From: Fragilaria crotonensis | Taxonomy: Eukaryota; Bacillariophyta; Fragilariophyceae; Fragilariales; Fragilariaceae | Direction: 5' to 3' | Assembly: GCA_022925895.1 (NCBI GenBank) | Contig: JAKSYS010000821.1 | Span: forward strand, 1 to 21,806 | Length of the DNA stretch: 21,806 nucleotides | Shown here: piece after piece, positions 9,311-17,703 of the stretch | Numbering within the stretch: position 1 is the stretch's first letter | Layout: every line of letters starts with the position of its first letter | Position numbers and translations under genes: made by a program | The notes under the pieces: model-generated | The model's database searches: none | Told to the model about the DNA's origin: nothing | What the model saw: the letters and a program-made list of their open reading frames with translations, nothing else

Positions 9311-9874
9311 ATGGCGCTACAGCCTTCCCCCGACCTCTCGTCTACAAGTATCAACACCAATATGCTTGAGAATGATTGTGGTGCAATTGGCATCAACGCG
9401 TATGGAGTGGTTGCAGCGTTTGAGGTATCATCAGATGTGCGACGTGATCGATTTTTTCCTCATGTAGAAACCGGTATTGTTTCTACGCTGTCTATCCCCC
9501 GAATTTTGCTTGATTCAACACCATCAGCGACGAAGGACCTCCGACCGATTGCTGGTATCCATTCCAGCACCGTGACCTATTTTACTGCTGACCGAAGTAC
9601 TGTGACGAAATCCGATATGACTATTGGGGTGACTCCACCCAGTTCCATGACCCAACACCTTTCCGCTACGCGCCCTTTGGCGTTTCAAATGACCGAACAC
9701 ACCGCTACCAAATTCCGAACGAAAGTTGGAGTGACCCGATCCTCCGAGTATACCGCTACGCACCATATGGTGGTGCTCTACATGCTACCGACGTACACTG
9801 CGACAACTAAACCTACGGCAACTAAGTTCAATGATCCAAGGTTTTTTCCCGCACTACAGTCACCCTCCCTATGA
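9311..9874 (+). CDS. Doubtful ORF, Thr/Ser-rich hypothetical protein
   Basis: A 187-codon ORF from an ATG. The C-terminal half is rich in Thr, with loosely recurring TAT motifs (TEHTATKF, EYTATHH, TYTATTKPTATKF). No domain is recognised. A possible short first exon lies upstream: ATG at 9196, MAFLQNFFRGVFA, then a strong donor GTAAGT at 9237. Joining to an acceptor AG at 9287-9288 would enter this frame. There is no homology evidence, and the ORF may be chance. Confidence 0.25.
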   Translation: MALQPSPDLSSTSINTNMLENDCGAIGINAYGVVAAFEVSSDVRRDRFFPHVETGIVSTLSIPRILLDSTPSATKDLRPIAGIHSSTVTYFTADRSTVTKSDMTIGVTPPSSMTQHLSATRPLAFQMTEHTATKFRTKVGVTRSSEYTATHHMVVLYMLPTYTATTKPTATKFNDPRFFPALQSPSL

Positions 9875-10681
9875 TACGACGACTCCATGCAGCATTATTT
9901 GGCACAATTTCAGTACGAAAGTACTGCAGTAACAGAAAACAATTATGGTGGCCTCTACTGTACCCCAGGGTAGCGGTCATCCGTGTGAGTCGAGTTCCGT
10001 CTTCGTCCGGAACAGCGGCAGCACGTAAAATAGATATTCGGTTTTTTTTTTTTTTTTATGGCTTTTCTTCGCACCTATCTTTGTCAACCCTCATACTACC
10101 GGTAGCGACTCATACCGTAGGTCAGCGTGATGAGATCCAATAGAATTCCCATTCCAGCACAAGCTATACGTGCATGTGCGTTCATCGCTACGAAAAACAA
10201 TGGAGTGACAGAAAAAGACCGTTCTCGAAAGCTATATCTGGCGTGGTCGCAACGCAATTCTACATGATGCCAGCATTTCAAGCAAAGCCATCCTTCATGC
10301 AGCGATGGACGCCGATATTTCGCAAATGTAATGTACAGTAATCATCAGTCTGAGCAATTTTACAAATTTACGTTCAAATCTCTCGCACAGACCGACTCAA
10401 ACAGGCACCACAAAAACGCCACAGATGGCTTCGCTTAGTTCGGCGCGCTACTTCCCATGAAAATGCTTCCGGCACCAGTCAGAAACTGATATCAACCAAC
10501 CTTCCTTATCGTCAGGAAAGCGTCCTCGAGCGCGATGTATCCCTCATCTACCATTCAGCTTCGGTCTACGTCATCGTTGCCTGTGGTCCCACACATACTA
10601 CACCAGTTATCGCTTCGATCTCAATTTCTCTCGTCTCCTGAGCCCTGTGTGGCAAAGCCCAGCAAATGTAGAGAACAGCAA
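9875..10681. other. Stretch without a supported gene, with poly-T tract
   Basis: No convincing ORF. A run of 16 T occupies 10042-10057. The 3' flank of the minus-strand ankyrin gene begins at the right side. Confidence 0.5.
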
Positions 10682-12394
10682 TCAAGCAGTGGAAAAGGCT
10701 AGCTTTACATACTCGATTGCGATGATCCATTCCGCTTGATTATTTTCAGCAACAATGGTCTTGTTTTCTGTCGTTACCTTGTAGTGCCATCCCGCATTGA
10801 GGGGGACAGGCACGTCTGGAGTTTCCAATCTTGCTTCATGGGTATTGACGGCATCGGTGCTCGCCTCATACTGCAACCCTCCACTGATGACGTAGATAGC
10901 AGTGACCGCTCCTTCGACACGTGCTAGACGCCAGCTGTAACCATCACTTTCGAAGGTGTCTTTCAAAGAATACTGCGATACGGCCCTCCTCGTGATTAGT
11001 GGGTCTGTGTCACCGAAGGAGAGGCTCCAATTTGTGTCATTTAACCCCTTCAACCCGGCCTCGGCAAGAAAGCGATCTCTCGGTGCGATGAATCTGTTGA
11101 ACCCCGCCTTGAAGGAAGAAAGATGCTCCTTGGTCAACGGAATGGAGTGTTGCTGTAAAACGTTTTCTGTGGCTTCATTGACAAAGTTTTGAAGTTTGGT
11201 CTTCATCTCGTCATTGCGCGCGCGAGTGATAAGAGTGTTCCGTTCATCCCCGGGTTTAACGAGAACAAGGGAATCGGGTGACCACCAGTTGAACCACCAC
11301 CACCATCCATTGATGCACCGTTGGAAGCACCAGTTGAACCACAAGTCAAACCACCCGTCAAAGAACCACCCGTCAATCCACTCGTCCAACCACTCGTCCA
11401 ACCGCCAGTCAAACCACCACATACTACTCTCCCTTGGCTTGATGTGGCCGCAGTCGATGATCTGCAACAGCTTGATAGCGGCCCACGGGCAAAGACAAGG
11501 AACACATACACCTTTTCCAATGACGCTTCGGACAGAATCCGCGAAGGATTTGTCTTCACTGCTAATAGGCCATGGTCCATGTACGCGGTGAATAGTGCAA
11601 CGCTCATTAAACTGGTAGGATGGTTCAGTGGGACGTTCCTTTTGATCCTCCAAGAGACGTGCAACGAAGTCGATCCCCTTAGTGCGAGTCACATCAAGAG
11701 TAGTTGATCGTTTCTTCTCTTTGACATTCACATCACCATCATTTTGCCGGAGAGGCGCGCTGAAGGTTTCCACCATGCCCTTGGAGCTTGCCGAGAGAGG
11801 GGCGGTCTGACCATCAAAATCCTTGACATTCACATTGACATCTTCTCGCTTTAAAATTTCAATGGCAACATCCGAAAGGCTGTTGCGGCTTGCCGAGAGA
11901 GGGGCGGTCTGACCATCAAAATCCTTGACATTCACATTGACATCTTCTCGCTTTAAAATTTCAATGGCAACATCCGAAAGGCTGTTGCGGCTTGCCGAGA
12001 GAGGGGCGGTCTGACCATCAAAATCCTTGACATTCACATTGACATCTTCTCGCTTTAAAATTTCAATGGCAACATCCGAAAGGCTATTGCGGCTAGCCCA
12101 GTATAGGGCTGACCGACCCTTAGTATCCTGGGCGTTCACATTGACGTCGTCTCGTTTCAAAATTTCAAGGGTAACATCCGAAAGGCTGTTGCGGCTTGCC
12201 CAGTAGAGAGCTGTCCGACCCTTAGTATCCTGGGCGTTCACGTTTGCCCCCTCGTCCAAGAGTTTACGAACCTTCACGACGTCGCCTTCTTCCGCACTTC
12301 GGATCATTTGGAGGGATGTCATGGATGCGACGCAAAGGAAAAACGCTGGAGTGGCGATGCACTTATGAGGAGTATTGGAAGTTATGCTAAGCAC
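10682..12394 (-). CDS. Ankyrin-repeat protein with Trp-rich linker and unknown C-terminal domain
   Basis: A 570-codon uninterrupted ORF on the minus strand. An alternative start at Met25 (MTSLQMIRSAEEGD) directly precedes the repeats and is as likely as Met1. Residues ~28-230 are ankyrin-type repeats of 34 residues (for example KVRKLLDEGANVNAQDTKGRTAL); three consecutive ones are almost identical and have TAPLSAS where the usual motif is TALHWA-like, so their fold is less sure. Residues ~230-320 are unrecognised. Residues ~323-370 are extraordinarily Trp-rich (15 Trp in 46). Residues ~385-570 form a conserved-looking, unrecognised region (SFGDTDPLITRRA...). Ankyrin repeats bind proteins; partner and location are unknown. 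The uninterrupted length over the repeats supports a real gene; the linker could instead hide an intron or frame change. Confidence 0.75.
   Translation of the reverse strand: MLSITSNTPHKCIATPAFFLCVASMTSLQMIRSAEEGDVVKVRKLLDEGANVNAQDTKGRTALYWASRNSLSDVTLEILKRDDVNVNAQDTKGRSALYWASRNSLSDVAIEILKREDVNVNVKDFDGQTAPLSASRNSLSDVAIEILKREDVNVNVKDFDGQTAPLSASRNSLSDVAIEILKREDVNVNVKDFDGQTAPLSASSKGMVETFSAPLRQNDGDVNVKEKKRSTTLDVTRTKGIDFVARLLEDQKERPTEPSYQFNERCTIHRVHGPWPISSEDKSFADSVRSVIGKGVCVPCLCPWAAIKLLQIIDCGHIKPRESSMWWFDWRLDEWLDEWIDGWFFDGWFDLWFNWCFQRCINGWWWWFNWWSPDSLVLVKPGDERNTLITRARNDEMKTKLQNFVNEATENVLQQHSIPLTKEHLSSFKAGFNRFIAPRDRFLAEAGLKGLNDTNWSLSFGDTDPLITRRAVSQYSLKDTFESDGYSWRLARVEGAVTAIYVISGGLQYEASTDAVNTHEARLETPDVPVPLNAGWHYKVTTENKTIVAENNQAEWIIAIEYVKLAFSTA
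11787..12092 (-). repeat. Three near-identical 102-bp ankyrin-coding repeats
   Basis: The units 11787-11888, 11889-11990 and 11991-12092 are identical except for one base near the end of the third (CTATTGCGG against CTGTTGCGG). Two more diverged units of the same period follow toward 12290. One unit is 34 codons, so copy number changes keep the frame. This points to recent expansion by unequal exchange or slippage. Confidence 0.95.
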
Positions 12395-12940
12395 GCCACA
12401 ACCATCACCTCGTTGACTTTTGGCGACAACAGCTTGGTTCGGAAGAGAACGATCATCGAGGTTTTCTGGTGAAAGTCAAGTCCGATTTTTTTGTGATGTA
12501 TACATGGAGTACGATGATATATCATACATCATACATATGGACAATGGACATGTAAAGGATACTGTGATCGATTCGACAGTACAGTACAATTTTTTTGTTC
12601 TGACACCAATCGATGACGCAGCCTTCGGCGTTCTCTAAGCGATTACCCTTTTTAGTACATCTATATTTTTTGTTTTAGTTGTTTCCTTTGGTGTACCTAT
12701 CTTTCCTTTATTGAAAGTTGACGATGGCAGCTTTTACTTATTAGTTTATCAGACCCAAGACTCGTAAGAATGAACGCGATAATGAGGCAGGATGTGCTAG
12801 AGCATCACATTATATAACTTGTTCGGTCACGAAGACGCATGTTTCGTCGGAACTAATATGTCCTGATTTCGTCGGTCATGAGACGATGGCCGACTTGTTC
12901 GGTACAACTAACAATTCATGAGTCAAATGCTGAAACAACA
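12395..12940. other. Intergenic stretch upstream of the ankyrin gene
   Basis: AT-rich with no supported gene. It would contain the ankyrin gene promoter. A weak inverted repeat, GTCGGTCAT ... ATGGCCGAC, lies near 12872-12896. Confidence 0.5.
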
Positions 12941-13327
12941 TTACTCATCCACATGCAGGTAATGGACCTGTGATGGCCGATATCTTGATGGAAGTCGGCG
13001 GTATGACCGGCGAGAGGCCACGGAAGCAAGGGGATCAAATCCTTCAAAAATAAGAAACCGCAAATCCATCTCGGTCATTGAAACCATTCGATGCAACAAG
13101 TCCTCATCTGTAGGCAAAGGATAGGAGTTTTTTAATTCCGGAAGCAGACTCCTTGGATCATGCTGCATGGTGTAGGAGTGACGCTGCGACACCTCGTCCA
13201 CTTCACCACCTTCCATGTTTACAGGAACAAATTTAAATCTTCTTTTGTGCCGATTTCCTCTTGCTTGTGGATTTTTCTCAGCAACAACTCTCCGGATGGA
13301 CTTGGTGCGGAATGGATTGACAAAAAG
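12941..13327 (-). CDS. Unrecognised ORF, possible exon or fragment
   Basis: A minus-strand frame is open from 13327 to a TAA at 12941, 128 codons, with the first ATG at 13216 (91 codons). Upstream of that Met the frame encodes a very basic stretch (NRHKRRFKFVPVN), downstream an acidic, mixed segment (MEGGEVDEVSQ, PLPTDEDLLHRMVSMTEMD). The composition looks protein-like, but there is no domain that I recognise. It may be an exon, a gene relic or chance. Confidence 0.25.
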   Translation of the reverse strand, partial: LFVNPFRTKSIRRVVAEKNPQARGNRHKRRFKFVPVNMEGGEVDEVSQRHSYTMQHDPRSLLPELKNSYPLPTDEDLLHRMVSMTEMDLRFLIFEGFDPLASVASRRSYRRLPSRYRPSQVHYLHVDE

Positions 13328-13715
13328 TCACTTCTGATTTTGAAACTTTCCAATGATTTTTTGTCGGTACGTATGCTAAGTGCATGTGTGATCATGTTTT
13401 CTTGTTGTGGGAGAAGGGTACCAGAGCAGCTTTTGCCTGACAAGAGTAATCAAATTATTCATAGTTAGGTACATCATTGAAAAAGAAGTGACTTGAGCCT
13501 GGGAAATGTATTGACAACTTCAGAGCTTGATAAGCTCAACCTTTCGTAAATTCAAAGCATTGCAACGCCATTGTCATGCAGGTGATCCTGAACGCACCTC
13601 TCGTCAAATAGCTTCCATTAAATACCCAAGATGCATTAAACTGAGCTTGTTTGCATTAAACCATGTACTATACACAAACTCCTACGTTACCGTGTATGAG
13701 TATTGTATGAAATGA

Positions 13716-14135
13716 CTAGGATGACCCGTTTAATGCAAATAGGGTATAGAGCCAATTCATTAGCTGGTGTAGTTGCAGGACTTCTATGGGGCTTATCATG
13801 AAGATTGGGTATGCAGTTATTATAGGCATACATAAACACTTGAGCAATGTTTGAACGTTGTCGAAATATGCATGATCGCGAACAAGGGATAAGTCCATCG
13901 ACATTACACTTGCATTACTGGCGGACATCCGCAAGTTTTCTCCGCTGGACATTCTGTCATCATGAATTGGTTTAACTGGGGGGAATCCCATAAATTGCTC
14001 CTCTGTTGGCAATGCTTTGCTTGATATTTGCGCAACAATGCAGGCATCAACAAGGTATTGGGAAATAGTTTTGCAAATTCTTTTGAAACCAAGCATCAGG
14101 CATGACAGGTACCGTCCTCCGTCTTCCATTTTCAT
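13716..14135 (-). CDS. Unrecognised ORF, low support
   Basis: A 139-codon minus-strand ORF with two overlapping ORFs in the other minus frames (13904-14092 and 14047-14292). The C-terminal third is hydrophobic (LLKCLCMPIITAYPIFMISPI). No motif is recognised. The three overlapping frames could reflect one decayed gene, but I cannot identify it. Confidence 0.2.
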   Translation of the reverse strand: MKMEDGGRYLSCLMLGFKRICKTISQYLVDACIVAQISSKALPTEEQFMGFPPVKPIHDDRMSSGENLRMSASNASVMSMDLSLVRDHAYFDNVQTLLKCLCMPIITAYPIFMISPIEVLQLHQLMNWLYTLFALNGSS

Positions 14136-14743
14136 TCACTTTGGAATCAACGAGACGGTCCGATACTCTGTTTTTAAACATCGTGTCGACAGTGATGTTT
14201 TGTAAGACAAGAACGGCACGCGACCGATTTGTATTTTGTGTTGTTTGAAATTTTATCGCTTGTGTGTAGATGGCCGGAAACTTGGCCCTCATACTTATGG
14301 AACAAAGATACTAGTAGTCTTTTGTTTGCCAAGTAATGTTTTGATTAGTAAGAGCAATATCTGAACAGAGTTTTCTATCATTAAGATTTAGATTGCATAA
14401 GCATTTTTGGTAGATACTGTTTGATCGTCCCCATCTGCTTTTACCGTGGGAGATACAAAGACCATACGGAACCCTGGTAGTATCTTCATTTTTCTGGTGA
14501 TTTGTGAGTTTAGAATGAAGGAGATTGTTGAACTTGTTGATCTGGGTGTACTAGGTAGGGTTGGTGGAGGTAGTAATCATCCGAGTCGTGTCGTATTGGT
14601 CTTTCATGGTGGTCACAACCAAGTGGAGAGCACTGATCTTGCTCAGGCTAGCGTGCACAAGTACTAGTCAGTGGACGAAAATGAAGGTGGATTGATGTCA
14701 TTCTCTCTTACCAACAAGTGTTTACTGATGGAGTTGGAAACGC

Positions 14744-15052
14744 TTGGCATGTATGGATGGATCTGTCCATTTGCTTGAATGTGCTCACCGTTTCGACGTT
14801 CTTATTCTTATTGTTGATAATGATGATTTCACTGTTGAAGCACATTTGCTTGAATGTGCTCACCGTTTCGACATTCTTATTCTTATTGTTGATAATGATC
14901 ATTTCACTGATGAAGCACATTATCCTTTTTCAAATCAAGGACCCTTCCACAACTTCAGGAGTAGCCTATGTAGGTATTTTGTCCCTTTGGTAAAATTCAA
15001 TGTTTCCGGACGAGGAGGCCCTTGCAAGTTCAAATTGTGTCTTGAAAGTTAG
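14744..15052 (+). CDS. Unrecognised ORF spanning a 75-bp in-frame duplication
   Basis: A 102-codon ORF. Its first half contains two copies of a 25-residue unit (HLLECAHRFD(V/I)LILIVDND...), encoded by a 75-bp tandem duplication. The remainder (YPFSNQGPFHNFRS...) is unrecognised. No upstream ORF in the same frame joins it. It could be a gene fragment; a nearby plus-strand ORF at 14446-14667 is equally unrecognised. Confidence 0.25.
   Translation: MACMDGSVHLLECAHRFDVLILIVDNDDFTVEAHLLECAHRFDILILIVDNDHFTDEAHYPFSNQGPFHNFRSSLCRYFVPLVKFNVSGRGGPCKFKLCLES
14768..14917 (+). repeat. Tandem duplication, 2 x 75 bp
   Basis: CATTTGCTTGAATGTGCTCA starts copies at 14768 and 14843. The copies differ at a few bases (GACGTT/GACATT, GATGATTTC/GATCATTTC, ACTGTT/ACTGAT). 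The unit is 25 codons, so the open frame is kept. Confidence 0.95.
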
Positions 15053-15793
15053 AAATAGTAGCGAATGAATGACTAGAGCAAAGGACAAGACACAAACTGG
15101 CTCACAATCTGAACAGAGTTGAAACAAAACAACACTACCCTAGCTAATTCCCACCGACACCCCTTTCTCTTCTGGCCCCCGATCCTGCACAGCATGGCGG
15201 GGTGCTGGACACCAGGTCGACCCCCTCAGCAATGCGATGGACCCCGACAGATGACGATGCCAGGGCCACCAACAAGAGATGCACTAGGAGAGAGGGACAA
15301 AACTATTAGGACCAGATTCCGAAGCCATCCATCACTTATATTGTAATTAGCAATCCCAGCAACAGCAGGAGACGACAGTATCTACTTGACGGAACACCAA
15401 ACGACAGTACGCGGTACAGTACGACTGCGCGTCCGTGCACCCGACTCCTTCGACTAAAGAAATTCGGACACGACTTGGACTTGGAAGTTATCTCGATCAC
15501 TTGAACCGGTGAATCTTGATCGCGCCGAGATCCTCGAGACATGCTTTATTATCCATACACTCCTCCATCTGAGAACACGTGCCATACCGTTGGCCGTTGA
15601 CCTCACTGCATAGCATTTTGAATCATGCGCTTCAAATCTGAAAACAACACAGAATGAAAAACACTTGACCGAAGAGGTTTTGATCGCGTCTCATTTAAGT
15701 CGCGTTGAGTGTTGAGCAGAGTCGGAGTGTACTCTGAGTATACACACTGTACAATTGAAAAAGAAACAAATAACATTTGATCATCGAAACATC
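15053..15793. other. Intergenic and upstream region of the LURP-one-like gene
   Basis: No supported gene. A GTAC-rich spot (CAGTACGCGGTACAGTACG) lies near 15406-15424. The promoter and 5' UTR of the next gene must lie at the right end, but I see no clear core element. Confidence 0.4.
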
Positions 15794-16459
15794 ATGGGTT
15801 GCACCGAATCCCTTCCTGATCCAGAAGCGTTCCGCGTTGTGCATGCACCTGATCGTAAATTCAGCCCGATTGGAGTGAGTGCCCACGCTGGTCCATCCAC
15901 AGTGCCCTTGGCACTTCTTGTCAAGGAGAAATTGTTTTCTTGGTCAGGTAACGATTTCAAAATCAAGCACTACCCGTCGCAAGAACTCTTTGGTAACGGA
16001 GTGCAAATTCAGGGAAAGACGTGGGCGGTTCGAGACGCCATGGCGTTACTCGATGGTAATGGCAATGTCATCGCGGTTTGCATGCGAAAGTTTGAATTTA
16101 TGGGCGAAACCTTCAAGATCTATACGCCATCTCCAGCATTGCCAGGTCAGTTTCCATCGCAACAGAAACACTTTGGAAAAAGCCTTTACACGTACTGTCA
16201 AGTCAAGCGTTCGCCCATGTCCTATCAACAGGAAGTGTACATGGAGGGTGAAAACTCAGCAGCGTACGTGATTAGCCGTTCCGGTGGCCTCTGGCCCAAG
16301 ACTCGGACAGTGCGAAAGAATGGCAAGGTTGCAGCACTAATGCAGGGAGGTACATGGGAAAGTGGTTTTAATTCCTACAAGATCACTATCAATCCCGGTA
16401 TCGACCCATGTTTGATTGTATGCTTTTGCGCCGTGTGTGATGCAATGGATGAAGATTGA
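15794..16459 (+). CDS. LURP-one-related (LOR, tubby C2-like) protein
   Basis: The 221-residue product has the pattern of LURP-one-related proteins: a compact beta-rich domain with LLVKEKLFSWSGNDFKIK, then the GK.WAV-type strand, LLDGNGNVIAVC, and a C-terminal hydrophobic helix (CLIVCFCAVCDAMDED), as in the tubby/scramblase-like fold. In plants some family members act in defence; the role in algae is unknown. An ATG 13 codons upstream (15755) is in frame, but I choose 15794 because the product then begins MGCTES, a typical N-myristoylation signal (Gly2, small residue at 6) with Cys3 for palmitoylation, which suggests membrane attachment. The gene has no intron in the frame and lies alone between long spacers, in the same orientation as the PP2A gene 1.2 kb downstream. 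The family call is from pattern memory and is good but not certain. Confidence 0.82.
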   Translation: MGCTESLPDPEAFRVVHAPDRKFSPIGVSAHAGPSTVPLALLVKEKLFSWSGNDFKIKHYPSQELFGNGVQIQGKTWAVRDAMALLDGNGNVIAVCMRKFEFMGETFKIYTPSPALPGQFPSQQKHFGKSLYTYCQVKRSPMSYQQEVYMEGENSAAYVISRSGGLWPKTRTVRKNGKVAALMQGGTWESGFNSYKITINPGIDPCLIVCFCAVCDAMDED

Positions 16460-17552
16460 AGAGCAACTTCGATTCCTTGGGGGTTTTCTATTGTGTGGTA
16501 TTCATGGAAGTGTGTGCTTGTCGTATAATTTTAATGAAGAAATCCACGGCCATGACCAAAGTCTGTACAACGTAGTCTAATTTCTGATAAGGTCACTTCC
16601 CTGGCTGTCCATAAACGTGTGACGTTTGAAGTCTGGTGAAGTCTGGTCATTTCTTCGACCGCCAGGTACTACATTAGAAATGAAAAGCGAATTTTGAAGA
16701 GGACAGATTGGTTGAAAAAGTTGAGAGTGGTGCATTTGCCCGAATACTACTACTGGTTGAACCATGGGCAAAACACAAAGACGAAGGTCGTGAATTGGCT
16801 TGAACTAGCAGTGGTTTGGGTATGTAAACAGGATGCGTGAATTGCATGTGCAACAAAACGTACTGTACTGTTCATGGGCGCATGCATGGCTGAGGTTTCA
16901 ATCAACAGGGTATTGCATGACAACTACCGGAGGGCAACGATGCGACGCATAACGTTATCGACTCCTCGTGTTGTATCTCAGGACACACTCTACGAGTAGT
17001 GTAGTTGTTCTACCAAGGTCTGTACAACGTACTGGAGTACAACACTACCGTACCATCTCGGAGCATGAAGAATTCCAAAGAGAAGCGTCGACAATATCCG
17101 AATAAATCATGAATGGCTCGGCGTGATATCCTGAAACTATGGCGCGTCTCGTCTCGTCAACGACAACCGGTATGTAGTAACAACAGCAGAGAATGAATCG
17201 GCGAGAGTACATTCATGGACATTTTGTTACAGCTTTTTCGTGGTTGGCTTGTATGAATAGTGAAACTGTGCGTCAAAAGGAGAGGAAACGACGCGCGTTT
17301 TGTTGTGCGAAATTGTACCTCCTTTCTGCGCTTTGAAACGTTGGGTGTGCACTGCCACACCGACCACACCGACACAATACACTTCATCATTTTTTGGGAG
17401 TGTCTGATCTGCCTACAATTCACAGGGTGGAAATGTGCAATCCAGTACACACGCTACCGCACGGACGGAGTACCGGTACAAGATACTCGTGCACTCGTAC
17501 AGTTCCAGATTCCAGGATGACGAAAGTCTCGCGAAGGCGCCGATTTAGTTCA
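16460..17552. other. Intergenic stretch between the LURP-one-like and PP2A genes
   Basis: Small ORFs only, none recognisable. Short GTAC-rich palindromic clusters occur (CTGTACAACGTACTGGAGTA near 17022-17041, and around 17470). Confidence 0.5.
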
Positions 17553-17621
17553 GTATGTACACGTTATCATTGCCATCAATCCCGTCGTCTCAAGCAGTTT
17601 AACTCGTTCCTCTCATTGCAG
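17553..17621 (+). other. Possible 5' UTR intron of the PP2A gene
   Basis: GTATGT at 17553 (the same donor hexamer as the coding intron) and a pyrimidine-rich acceptor, CTCATTGCAG, ending at 17621 delimit a 69-bp candidate intron about 80 bp before the PP2A ATG. Inferred from splice signals only. Confidence 0.35.
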
Positions 17622-17703
17622 CTTCCTGCCTCTCGCCCTCGCCAATAAAGTGTCACTCGACAATCGATTACTGGAATCAGAAATCGTGCATACATCAATA
17701 ATA

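Noticed and set aside
11203-11707. Plus- and minus-strand alternative ORFs over the ankyrin linker
   Set aside because: Not listed as genes because the 570-codon ankyrin frame spans them; kept only as a finding because the linker is odd.
13028-13040. GATCAAATCC resembling a tRNA B box
   Set aside because: No A box or cloverleaf can be drawn around it.
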